A stretch of DNA of 64,000 bases from Bathymodiolus brooksi (Eukaryota; Mollusca; Bivalvia; Mytilida; Modiolidae): contig OY804575.1 of NCBI GenBank assembly GCA_963680875.1, positions 105,641,505 to 105,705,504 of the forward strand, read 5' to 3'. The position numbers were made by a program, and so were the translations under genes. The notes beneath the pieces were generated by a model. The model ran no database searches and was not told the origin of the DNA. It saw only the letters and a program-made list of their open reading frames with translations. Of the stretch, positions 1 through 10,513 are shown piece by piece (positions within the stretch are counted from its first letter, which is position 1; each line of letters opens with the position of its first letter).

Positions 1-128
1 GCCGAGATACGTTGCATATGGATAATTCGAATATTTACTTCAGCAATGGAAAAATAAATTGCGGGAAAACGCTCGATGATGAAATGTAAACAAAAACAAT
101 TAGGTGTTTAGTGAGAAATAAAATCAAA

Positions 129-275
129 CACCGGAAAAAGTACAAGATAAGGAAATCTCCGACACCCTTGGGTAAGAATACAATCGTTCTCTAACTCGGC
201 AAGCCTCGTAAAGAGAACGATTGAAATCTTACCCTCGGGTGTCGGAGATTTCCCTATCTTGTACTCTCCCCGGTG
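129..275. repeat. Foldback (hairpin) element
   Basis: The two halves are near-perfect inverted copies. The left arm runs from the ACACCGG near 129 to the ATCGTTCTCT near 192, and the right arm returns from AGAGAACGAT to CCGGTGT at 275, with a short spacer around 193-211. It abuts reverse-transcriptase-derived sequence on its right, so it probably inserted into an older retroelement copy. It is likely a non-autonomous DNA element; the class is not assigned. Confidence 0.75.
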
Positions 276-735
276 TTAGATTCTATATATCTCAGTTGAT
301 ACGATATTCCAGAGCTTGTGGTTACTATCATGATTTCCTTTATACCGGGTTGGTGGTAGCAATGAAGCTATTTAACCAAGGGTTCCTAGTGGTTAGGCTG
401 AAGTCATTACTTCGTTAGTTTTACAGTCACCACCATGATTTGGTTAGCTTCTAAGGAGTATCTATGTCACAAATGAGTCATGACTTATCACCCAGTTTAT
501 GACAAGGATAACACAACGGGTGCCACATGTGGAGCAGGAACTCCTTACCCTTCCAATACAGCTGAGTACACCCATTGTTTTAGTGGGGTTCATGTTTCTC
601 GGTCTTTTGCTTTCTGTGTCATGTTTTGTAGATCGTTGTTTGGTCTTTTGGCCATTGTATTGTCTGCCCCTTCTTTGATTTACGGCTTATAATTAGGTCT
701 ACGCCTTTGTTATCATTAAAGTTTTCTTGAAGTGC
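276..735 (+). pseudogene. Reverse-transcriptase C-terminus fragment plus 3' tail
   Basis: Residues such as ISQLIRYSRACG, FLVVRLKSLLR and (after a stop) a short HHD-like remnant match the same conserved C-terminal block seen more completely at 55298-55811. After the coding remnant comes the family's 3' tail, recognisable by its run of T-rich words (for example ATCGTTGTTTGTC and TTTTGGCCATTG) shared with copies near 42.6, 56.0 and 60.4 kb. Only the last part of the gene is present, as expected for a 5'-truncated retrocopy. A paralogous copy lies at 59985-60490, beside the paralogous EGF exon, so this insertion may predate duplication of the host gene. Confidence 0.7.
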
Positions 736-792
736 CAATTACCAAAGACGACTAAACATTATTAATACGTGCAATTGTGATTAGAATAAACC

Positions 793-1391
793 TATCTTAT
801 CTAACCTTTTCCTTTGAAATTAACGAAAGTCGCCTGTCTGATACAAGGTGTCTGATACAAAAATGTTGTATCACTGTGGTGATAACAGAATGACACGACG
901 CTACACGACACGTTCTCCGCCTAACTACTTTGTCATGACGTCATTGAAATGCTATATAAAACACATCTATGTAAGCAACGTAATCAAAGCGACCGTTTAA
1001 TGTTTATGCATTCATATTATGTATCGCGAATTCTAGGTCAAATTATCATTTCCAAGGACATAGTTTTAATATTTTTTATCCACATTTCCCGAAATAAAAA
1101 AAGCGTTGATGGACGATTTTACAGTGACAATGAAAGCGACCGAACAGTAACGTGGCATTGATGAATGTACGGCAAAAATAATGTGACGTCATGCACAAAA
1201 TGTAGTCTCCCGCAGAGTATTGTGCAAATTTGTTAATTTAAATTCGGCCCTTGTTATTTGTTTAATTTTTTTTTTTTTATTGAAATGTTACATAAATTTA
1301 TGACACACATACGTAGTGACTCGTAGTGATACTGGTTCACACAACAAGCTCGATCTGATACAAGGTCTTGTACCAACACACTATGTATCTT
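793..1391 (+). mobile_element. Dispersed repeat family R1, copy 1, with TATCTT target duplication
   Basis: About 590 bp related to 16139-16780 and 48385-48910. Shared landmarks include the GTGGTGATA block near the start, the AATGTAGTCTCC block and the terminal TGATACTGGTTCACACAACA block. TATCTT occurs at 793-798 and again at 1386-1391. The paralogous stretch near 60565-60590 runs straight from AATAAACCTATC into the downstream sequence without the element, which is effectively an empty site. No coding capacity was seen and the class is not assigned. Confidence 0.65.
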
Positions 1392-3090
1392 GACAATCTT
1401 ATTTATTCTGCTTTCATTATAGTGGCAAGTATATATGATCAGTAGTTATAAGTAAACTTACCCTGGTCACAGTAGTCTCCACGTAGTCCTATTTTACAAC
1501 CTTGTGTACATTTACCGGTGGCAGTAGCACATATATCATTTAGACAGTTGTCTGGGTTACAATTCCACACACAGCTACCGTTACCAGGATAACAATGGTT
1601 GCCAAGACAATTGACTGGGCATGGTGTACTGCAGGTACTATCCCACCAACCTTTGTAACATCCTGTAGATAAATCATTTCTTTATTGATCAAATGTTTAC
1701 ATGTGTCATGTGATTACATGTATTACTTCTGGTTTTGTGAAAACGTTCGAATTTGGGTCAAGAGAAAACATGAATGGACATTTGCTTATTTTGCTTTACA
1801 CAAAAGGAAAGCAAAGCGGACTATTTCAGAACATCATAAAACATAAATTGTATGTAGCTTCTTCTACACTTCTCGATTCGAGAAGCTATTTTGTTCATGG
1901 TGATATTTGGATTTCAATTGGATAAGCATAGCCGCTTAAAAATAATAACCTGTGTGTATCGGTAAATCCCAATGTGGTTGCAACGAATTTAACATACGCA
2001 ATAAGGAAGCCCTCTGATTTATACTGACTGTTTTCAATCACAAGTGTATGATGCAATCTATATGACAAAGTGGCAAAGAGGCCTATACCAGAGGGCGTGG
2101 ATGAATGAGTAGTGTCTAAATCCTAATATGGTAACTACAGGAAGTTTATTTCAGCTTGTACCATACTACAAAAATTAACTATCACTTGTATATGTTATAT
2201 TTGTATTTCTACAATAATCCAAAAAACCGCGCCAAAATAATAAACTACTCTAACACTTAGTCAGAGCAGAAAATTAGTAATGGTACGCTTCAGTGACATA
2301 TCATTGCTAAATCTGTTTTCATTTCACTAACATTACAGTATACTAAAACATTTAATTTGCATATGCAGGTCAAAGGTATGTAGCATATGCAGAGGTCAAA
2401 TTACTATGTAGGTAGAAAAACACAGGTATCACGACGCTTTTCTGGAATAACCTTCATCAGATAGGCTCATAGTACCACATTTTGAAAGAAAACCGAATAA
2501 TTCAAAAGTCATTAAGGGTAGTGATTTCAAGAATCATCTCACTGAGTACTTGACAAAATATTTCAATCCATACAGAAAAAAAAATAAAACAAATAAAACA
2601 AATAAAAGCAAATAAAATAAAAAGATCAGTTGTTGATAGAATAATTGACATTTTATTCCCCCAAGAAATGACCTTGACTTTGATAGTACTGAATCTTCTG
2701 ATTTTAAAATTGCATAGTTGCTGGGAGCTTTTCTTTGATTCCCAGCTTCATATAAAGTGGCACTAGTGGTCAGTATTTGCACTGAATATGTTCTCCTGAT
2801 TTAATTTCAAAGCTATTTGGTTAGTAGAGATTTGTTTTCACTTCGGTTTGAGTAAATACTTCTTCTTGTGAGACAATTAACAACCTGGTAGCTATAATTC
2901 TCTCAACTCTTTAGCTATATTGTTGCTAGGTACTTTTGGCCAGAATAGGTAACTACCGGATCTATGACCTTAGACTGAGAATATTTTAAATTTTGAATAT
3001 GGTGACGGTCAATGATGAAAACCTTAATGCAATTAATGTTTTCATCGTTATAGCCATCAATGTCTTTATCAGAACCGTTTATTGGAGCTA
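1386..3090. repeat. Paralogous block A (pairs with about 60575-62290)
   Basis: The two stretches share the EGF exon, its splice sites and long runs of intron: the TGATCAAATGTTTACATGTG region, the GACTGTTTTCAATCACAAG region, the CTTCATCAG element and the TTGCTGGGAGCTTTT region, all in the same order. Similarity fades at about 3090 / 62290. The duplicated intron shows that genes A and B arose by genomic duplication, not by convergence of EGF domains. Confidence 0.8.
1462..1662 (-). CDS. Gene A: EGF-like exon (lectin/EGF receptor-like protein)
   Basis: An internal exon of 201 bases with an acceptor CTACAG at 1663-1668 and a donor GTAAGTTT just below 1462. It encodes about 67 residues with the regular cysteine spacing of compact (MEGF/draper-type) EGF-like modules: CYKGWW, CPVNCLG, CVWNCNP, CKIGLRGDYCDQ. 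Both boundaries are phase 1, matching the lectin exon upstream. It is 21 codons longer than its paralogue at 60656-60793; the extra stretch follows the CVW motif, covers NPDNCLNDICATATGKC and adds a half-module with its own cysteines. Such modules are extracellular and act in ligand binding or as spacers. The next exon should lie beyond the left edge. Identification as an EGF-like exon is firm; membership of gene A rests on frame, order and paralogy with B. Confidence 0.88.
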
Positions 3091-3499
3091 TGCCCCTTTG
3101 GGATCGTCGAATTATTCCGGTCAAAACATAACAAAGATGCACCATCACATGCATAACTTTTAATTTATAAGGTTCAAGGTTCATGGAATGGTGATTATAA
3201 GTGAATACTACAACTTTGGGAAATTGACTGAAGTCCTCAAAAGGTTGAGAGGATTGGTCGATTCCTTGGCGTCTTTAATGTATGGTAAAGTTCCTTCGTA
3301 AATTGTATCGTCCGCCCAGTAGTCAATGCTTGGGCACTGACATGGTTTATTAGATATATTTATTACTGAAATTTACAGTTCCTACATAATGTAATTAGTA
3401 AGAAAAATAAGATTCTCCTCCCTCAGGCATAGCTGACCTTAAACGATCTTAGCTATCCTGCTTAAGCCCTTTGATTTTATTGCTCCCAAAACTTTAAAT

Positions 3500-3600
3500 T
3501 ATTTGGCCTTCCAATCTTTCGATTTTGAGCGTACCTGATGAAGGTTAGTACAGAAACGCGTCGTACGCGCTAAATTTGATATCGACGTTTTAATTTTATA
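3500..3600 (+). repeat. Conserved CTGATGAAGG...GAAACGCGTCG repeat
   Basis: One of at least seven copies in the window. The others are on the opposite strand near 2430-2475, 19040-19100, 40030-40095, 43570-43650, 60525-60560 and 61575-61640. The best copies share an upstream TTTCGATATTGAACGTAC, the CTGATGAAGGTTATTCCAGAAAC core and a GCG/CGC palindrome. It is probably part of a retroelement end. The function is not established; see the finding on a hammerhead-like core. Confidence 0.55.
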
Positions 3601-4103
3601 AGCATATCCCATCCTTCAGGTTTGCTTTTTTTTCAGCTTAATAATATTCTTTTGTACATAAACAATAGGATTGGACAGCAAGTTATACCAACTTATATGA
3701 AGTCCTCTCCTTACAAATTATACACATGAACAAAACAAAACACAGACAATAGACATTTAAAATTTTTACACTGGAAGAAAGTAAGAAGTACAAGTGAAAA
3801 AGTGAAAAATTGCTGACATTAGCAATACAATCTTTTTGATTGATTTACAAAAGTTCGAACTTTTCCAAATATTTTGGAGTTGACGTCATAACTATGCTTA
3901 TCGTTCCCAAAGAGCAAAGTTTCAATATTGATATTGATATCGTCGTAATTACCCAGAAGTGTTCTTCTTACTTTCAGGTATAAAGGACATTTCAGAAAAT
4001 AATGTATAGCATCTTCAAAAGAAGCACCGCAATTACATTTAAAATTATTTATTATATGTATTTTTGACAGATCGGCATTGAGTGAGCTGCATTGGTGTCT
4101 AAG

Positions 4104-4387
4104 ACCGAATATGGTACTGCTTTGACAACTATTTTACCTATTTTGTTCCTGTATTTAAATACTGTTATAGTGACAGCCGGAACCTTTGAACCGTAATGAG
4201 AGCGGGAGGTTTGGCGCTTTAAAATCTGATTCAACCCACCATTTCTTTAGAAATGCCCGTACCAAGTCAGGGTCATTACGGTTTTCACAGTTTTCCGGTT
4301 GTTGACTGATTTTGTCTGTTTATATAATTATGAGTTTTGACTTTCCCTTTGTAAGATTGTTCGGAGTTCGGTAATTTTGTTATTACC
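4104..4387. mobile_element. Young 284-bp insertion inside the LINE
   Basis: This stretch splits the LINE coding sequence between RKLSILH and LRHQCSSLNADL. Almost the same sequence stands alone at 19941-20213; by eye the two differ by about three substitutions and one 11-12 bp deletion. The block starts ACCGAATATGGTACTGC and ends CGGTAATTTTGTTATTACC. No clear terminal inverted repeat was seen, so the class is open. The near-identity implies recent movement or gene conversion. Confidence 0.75.
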
Positions 4388-6329
4388 CTTATGTAATATA
4401 CTTAGTTTCCGTGGGCCTTCATTATAATACTGTGGGGTTTTATAAATATCAACTTTCACTCTGTTTTTAAGCGAAGATAGTGTAGGAGAATTTCTTATTG
4501 ATATGTCTAGATTGTTCCAAAGCGAAACGGTAGATGGAATAAATGAGCTTGCTGATGTTCTCAGTCTGCATCTGGATGGAACATAATTCTGATTATTTCT
4601 AAGGTTATAACTATTTACATCTGATGTAACTGGAGGTAAACAGTTAAATAAATAAGGAGGGCATAAATTATTATGAATTTTATAAAAAGTAGTTAATTTA
4701 CGAGTTTCCCGCCGATTGGATAAAGTTTCCCATCCAGTCTCAAAATATAATGAATCCTTACTAGCAAATTTTGTCAGACCTGTTACAATTCGTGCCGCTT
4801 CTAATTGTATTTTTTCTAATTTTTCAATGTCCCGTTCATAACACCCATCCCACACTTCACATGCATATTCTAGTACTGGTCTGATAAATGTAAGATAGAT
4901 ATTTGACAAAGCTTGTTTAGATAAAATAAATTTTAATTTACGAAGAACATTTACTTGTTTTAATGCTGATCTAGCTATGTTTTCAATATGTACAGTCCAG
5001 TTTCCATCAGATACAAATGTTACACCCAGATGTTTATGATTATCAACAAGTTCAACTGATTCGTCATTAAAACGTATGTTTAATTCAGGAATATTAGTAT
5101 TATTTGATATTATAAAGGCTTTAGTTTTTTTAGGGTTAAAGTCTACAAGCCATGTTTTTGCCCATTGATCCAATATTTGTAAATCATTATTTATCTCAAT
5201 TTCATCAAATCAAAGTTTTTCCCAGAGTATGCCAATGAAGTGTCGTCAGCAAACAGTCTCGCCAAATTGCCTAAGTTATCTGTAATGTCATTAATATATA
5301 ATAAAAATAATAAAGGGCCGAGTACAGATCCTTGGGGTACACCTGCTTTGACAAGACCAGAATCTGATAGTTCATTATTTACAAACACAAATTGCCTTCT
5401 ACCACTTAAATAATTTTTAAGCCAGATCAAAAGGTCGCCCGATATCCCATACGATTTTAATTTCTTAATAAGCCCCTCATGCCAAACTCTGTCAAAAGCT
5501 TTTGAAATGTCACAAAATATCAAAATAGTTGACAATCGTTCATCTAAATTTTGACATACTCTATGATACATTTCTAATAATTGGTATACAGTAGAATGAC
5601 CCCGAATGAATCCTGATTGGTAGGCATACAGAAGAGAATGTTCAAAAATAAAAAAGATTTCGAATCATTTCTTTGGAGTGAGTCTACCAATTCATTTGCA
5701 CTTAAAAGGAACTGTTCACGGGCATGCTTGATCATATTATTTACCTTATAACGATGGGATTTGTACTTGTGTATAGCGGTCGATGACTTTTTTGCGCTTG
5801 CAATTTTTTTCAATCGGTTTCGGGTACGGATTTCCCTTTTGATATGGGAATTAAACCATGGCTTATCAGAAGGTCTTACTTGAATCATTTTTGAGGGGAT
5901 ATTTCTCGATATTATCTCAAGGTATTTCTGTGTAAAGCTTGATGACATGATATCAATATCAGTGCATTCTTTGAGATACGATTCCCATTGAAATTCTGAT
6001 ATTTCATTATTAAGTTTTAAGAGATCTACATGTTTGTATTGCCAAACTTTACGCATATATATTTTTTTGATTGAGTACGGGATTTTGATATTAATCATTG
6101 TTGCATTGTGATCACTTATACTTCTATCAACACCTATTACTTCAGAATCAACAACTATATATATATTTGAAAAAATAACTGGATCCAATAGTGCACCCAT
6201 CCTTGTTGGCTCATTTATAACATTAGTTAAATCATACAGTGTCATGATTTCGTTCAACTTATGATTAGTTTGAGTAAGTAAATCAACATTAAGATCGCCA
6301 GTAATAATTATATTTTCAGTAAAATGTAA

Positions 6330-6591
6330 GGGAACGACCATTTAACTTGAAGGGGGGGGGGGGGGGGGGGTGTTATGGTTTTTTCTAAAAAAATATTCTG
6401 ATACCCAATGTTGCTGAAAAAAATATTCTGATTCTGGTGGAGGAAAAAAAAAATAATCTGATTCAGAGTTTTTGTCATATAACCTAATGTTAAATGAAAA
6501 AAAAATATTCTAACTCTTGTGTTGTCGGAAAAAAAAATTCTGAACGAAACAAAAAACCATAAACCCCCTTTCAAGTTAAATGGTCGGTCCC
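6330..6591. mobile_element. MITE with terminal inverted repeats and TAA target duplication, nested in the LINE
   Basis: The ends are inverted copies: GGGAACGACCATTTAACTTG on the left, and on the right a sequence whose complement begins GGGACCGACCATTTAACTTG. The trinucleotide TAA lies at 6327-6329 and again at 6592-6594. Removing the element and one TAA joins the flanking LINE codons in frame, from YEQAL to HFTENIIITG, which fixes the boundaries. A 3-bp TWA-type duplication fits the PIF/Harbinger superfamily; that class is inference. The interior has repeated AAAAATATTCTGA words and a long G run near 6352-6371. Confidence 0.88.
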
Positions 6592-7099
6592 TAATGCTTG
6601 TTCATAGGAGTAATCAACATTATCCCAAAATGATGCTGTAGTTCCTGGTGATCGATAAACAACACCCACAAGTAGTAATAAGTACTTCAATCCACAGCAT
6701 TTCAACCCCATCACAATTTAAATCTTGCCTTTCTTTCACACAAATACCTTGAGAAGTATACACGAGTACGCCACCCCCAAAACTGTTTCTATCTTTTCTA
6801 AATATTTTATCGGAAAAACCATCAATACCAATATCAGTATCCAATATATTTCCGTCCAAATGGCTCTCTGTTACACAACTTATAGACGACTCAGAAGCTA
6901 TGTCTTCTAAATATGACAATTTATTTCGCACACTACGTGCATTTAAATGAAACACAGAGAATTCGTATTCTTCAGGTCCCGGATTTTGATGGATATCATT
7001 ATCAAGAATCAATAATAGTAAAAGTATTAAAGTAAATTGGATATTTGTCGAAAAGGGAAAGTGACAGGTTTATGAAAACATGCGGATCAAATTCTGTAA

Positions 7100-7560
7100 A
7101 TAAAGCATTACCTTCATAAAGTTCAAAATACCAAAACCAAAGAAGACCCTTATTTTTTAAACTAAGGAGGAATAAGCTCTAACATAAAACATACCTATCG
7201 ACAGTCTATACATACCAATATCATTACCCATTGTCTATATGTATATTATACTTTGAAGGATTCTGTCGATAGGATTTAAATAGGGATATGTCAGCAATAT
7301 TAAAAGAACAATGAGAAGTAAATACAAGAATATGAACAATATGTACAATTTCAGTTTCATTTGTGAAAAACATGATTAAGATAGAGAAAATGAATGTTAG
7401 GTTCAAAAACATTTAGGAAAAGTGTTTTAGTTTTGTACGAAAGTCAGAAAGATAAATTTTAATCTCTGAAAATATAAATTTCTTAACATTTGATATTATA
7501 TTTATAAAAAAAAACAACAAAAAAACAAAAACAAATTTTCTATAAAAGAAAATAATATAT
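7100..7560. other. AT-rich intron sequence, nothing recognised
   Basis: Part of the large gene A intron. No exon-like cysteine pattern, repeat end or transposon protein was seen on either strand. Confidence 0.5.
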
Positions 7561-7562
7561 TA

Positions 7563-7665
7563 AGGAGTGGATGTAGTCGAGTGGTCTAGGGCGCTGGACG
7601 TAAGGCTAAGCGAATGGTGTTGCAGTGTAACAATGGTGTGGGTTCAAATCCCGTCGAGGGAAGAA
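7563..7665 (+). repeat. tRNA-derived SINE head or tRNA pseudogene
   Basis: It carries a box A-like GAGTGGTCTAGGGCGCTGGA and a box B GGTTCAAATCC, with a longer spacer between them than a normal tRNA. The outer strands do not make a proper acceptor stem and the T stem is imperfect, so a working tRNA is unlikely. The layout is typical of tRNA-derived SINE heads. Confidence 0.6.
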
Positions 7666-7819
7666 CAAAAATTTGACAGCTCTAAAATCTAATTCTAACA
7701 CTGTTTGGTTTAATTTTCAGACGTATATAATATTTAGTATTAACCTAGTATCCTTTAAAGTAACTTTGAGATCCAGTGGGACAGATATATTGTATGGTTG
7801 TCACTTGCTTCTAGACGTT

Positions 7820-7872
<53 letters not shown>
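7820..7872. repeat. (TA)n microsatellite
   Basis: An uninterrupted TA dinucleotide run of about 26 units in the gene A intron. Confidence 0.95.
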
Positions 7873-7875
<3 letters not shown>

Positions 7876-7879
7876 AATC

Positions 7880-9760
7880 AATAGTAAAATAGAATAGTAC
7901 TATTTTTTCCCACAGAATGCATGAAGTTAAACAAAATGGAAACAAAAAGTAGGAGAATATAAACTTACCGAAATGTTAATAATAGTTTAATGTCTACAGT
8001 TTACGTATAACAAAAGGATAACAATAATATACAACCTAATGAAGATCAAAAACAAAGAAAGAAATTAAGTCAATATACACAGGAAAACAAATTACTTGCA
8101 AGTCAATATTCAAGGGGAGAAAAATCAGGAAAAAAACAGACAAAAATATAAACAAGCATTAAATCCACATTACAGTAAACATATTGTATTCTAGTTACCA
8201 TTGCATAATAAATTCGGCAATCTATAAGGAGTTTTGACCAAAAAGTAGGAAATGTAGAAGTCATACACACCTATTAGTAGTGGTGAGGTTATTTTAATTT
8301 TTTTGTCATGTTCAAACACACCTTTCCTTTAATGTATTCATGGATTATATCAAGATCATATCAATTAATGATTTCTAATGCAATATCTGAGCTACTACAA
8401 CATTATATATTATTTACAAGAAATTAATTATTGTAAAAAAATAAATATTGAGTAATATAGAACAGCAAATGACAAATCAAACACACCTTTTATCAGAAGG
8501 TATACATCATTGAACACGTGGTAGTATGTTTACAAATAAAGTTCCGGATCACTTACATAACACGGACGTGTATGTATGTGGTAGAAGTTAAATATTATAT
8601 GTATACATGTATTTATGGACTAGCGTTTTTGCGTACTTTCGGGAATATGCATTCGTGAATAATAAGGATATTGGAAAAAAAATGTGTTTCTGGATAATTA
8701 ACAAGTGGCAGAGATGTGGTAAGTAATTTACTATCAGATAAAGTTGAATGTATCTGTGAAAAAACACCAACATTTAAATTGGTAGCAGTTTATATATAAA
8801 ACAATCAAGAAGCAAACAAAGTGAAGAAATACCTATTAAGCAATGATAGAAAAAAAGCAATAATGAATAGACAAGTAATGATCAATTATTACTAAACATT
8901 GAGAACAGAAAGTTATATGGCATTGTATGAACGCCTTCCGGTAGTAAAAGGATTTATTAAATGCTTATATCAGTTCGATTTTACACTATGTTTGAACACG
9001 TGGTTATTTATTTAGAAATAGAACTAAGAATAGTGATAATTTGAAAGGGTATAATTTTAAATAAGGGTTCAAGTTTCTCGAAGATATACACTTCCAAAAT
9101 TACAGATATATTTGAACAATTGGGTTATTTGATATAATAGTATTTATCGCCACACTGTCATTAAATGTTTCGGTAGAAGATGCTCATACCGTTTCGAGTA
9201 CACCCTATATTTAAACACGTGATAGTTTGTTTACAAACACAACGAAAAATAATTCATCAAATACACACATATATATATATTCAATTTAATTTGGAAGTGT
9301 AAAATTATTGATAATAGTACATAGTCAAAATAAATATAGGTTTGCTGCAGCTATTACAATTAGACTAGGGGAAATAACTTATTAATCAGAAGGAATACAC
9401 TCAGATCTCTCTCCTCGGTAGAATAAAGCCTTTAATAAGAATAGTATGAAGATACCAAACACGTAATCATAAGCCGTAATTAGGAGAATGACAGACAAGA
9501 CTCTAACGAGTAGGGGCTAGGAAGGAATAATGGTAGGATTGTAAATAGATCTTTATCTTTTACTTCGATAGGATGCTCAGTTATTTTTCATCGCCCATTT
9601 GTTCTCTCATTGTTTATATTCATATTGCAGTTGTTCGAGGTTATTGAGTAGCCATCTGTTTGTATGCTGCTATATATAGGAACTTTTATGACCAATTGCT
9701 CTTATTTCAGGTTTTGCGATTGCGACATATCATTACATGTTGTCCACATGTATATTGTTT
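7880..9760. other. AT-rich intron sequence with three diverged ACACGTG-GTTTAC words
   Basis: No coding signal was seen. A word of the form TTGAACACGTGGTAGTATGTTTACAAA occurs in diverged form near 8513, 8993 and 9213, which suggests an old internal duplication. The rest is unremarkable intron. The paralogous intron of gene B lacks this whole stretch. Confidence 0.4.
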
Positions 9761-9764
9761 ATAA

Positions 9765-10190
9765 TAATTATGAGGGGTAATATAGAGTTTGTTTCCACTC
9801 CTTTACTCCCCTTTGTCTTGCATACTTGACGACTTCTCCATATTATTTCCGTATTGTTTATTACTGTCTTTCGAATTCATTCATGTTAGCCATATATGTA
9901 ATAGCCTGAGGTTGTTTCCCTTAAGGTTAGGATTAGATAAGCCATGCTTCCCTTTTCCCAAGTCCTACCCATTGACGTTTCATGGAATGCTCCATTTTCC
10001 TTTTTTTTACAATATTAGTGCACATCTTGTGTCATTACTATGATTGGTACATTAACCCAATTATTTTACTATGTTTTCTATGTCTACCTTAGACTCACAA
10101 TCATATGACTTTGACTTTGTGATCATGTTCATGTCACATGGTTTGATGTTCAAAGGCGAGTACCAAAGTTTCTACGACTGCGTTTTTTTT
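9765..10190. repeat. Paralogous block A2 (pairs with about 62535-62965)
   Basis: Starts with TAATATAGAGTTTG and CACTCCTTTACTC on both sides and stays alignable through TTTCGAATTCATTCAT and the TAGTGCRCA region. It is non-coding intron sequence shared by genes A and B, in the same order relative to the lectin exon. Confidence 0.75.
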
Positions 10191-10513
10191 ACGAATAACG
10201 AAATTGGTCCAAATTCGAAATAACCGTTTATTAGTTTATTAGTAAGTGTAGGGAAACATTAAGGAAATGAGAGTTGTCATACTTTTCGCATTTAAAGACA
10301 TATTTCAAGGGGGGAGGTTGCGATCCCATTAACCGGTTTAATCCTGCCATATTTTGTGCCTATCCCAAGCCACCATTATATGACGTGGTTCTTTTTAATG
10401 TTCAGTGAGTTCACGTAAGTACTGATTGCTAGTTTTGTTGGTATTGCTGGAATTGTTACCCATCACTGTTTAAACTATCATTACATATAACTGTAACAGA
10501 TACATTTACTTAC

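Larger units (their letters stand above)
3627..7090 (-). pseudogene. Broken APE-type non-LTR retrotransposon (LINE)
   Basis: Read on the minus strand, the pieces occur in LINE order. First comes an N-terminal hydrophobic stretch ending DIHQNPGP. Then follow the endonuclease start (FSVFHLNARSVRNKL, TESHLDG) and the endonuclease core (ITGDLNVDLL, SISDHNATM). The reverse-transcriptase palm has FCDISKAFDRVWHEGL, AGVPQGSVLGPLLFLLYIND and LARLFADDTSLAYS. The thumb region (LGVTFVSDGNW, IRPVLEYACEVW) and a C-terminal knuckle (CNCGASFEDAIHYFLKCPLY) end the series. A short run of A on the minus strand near 3627-3634 may be the 3' end. It is dead: frameshifts lie near 5190 and 6650, the reverse-transcriptase finger region is deleted near 5640-5660, and two foreign elements interrupt it (4104-4387 and 6330-6591). 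No initiator Met is seen upstream of the NPGP motif, so the 5' end is probably truncated. It most resembles the Jockey/CR1-L2 group; the exact clade is not assigned. Confidence 0.92.

Noticed and set aside
7563..7665. Functional tRNA gene
   Set aside because: Boxes A and B are present, but the acceptor and T stems do not pair properly and the spacing is wrong.
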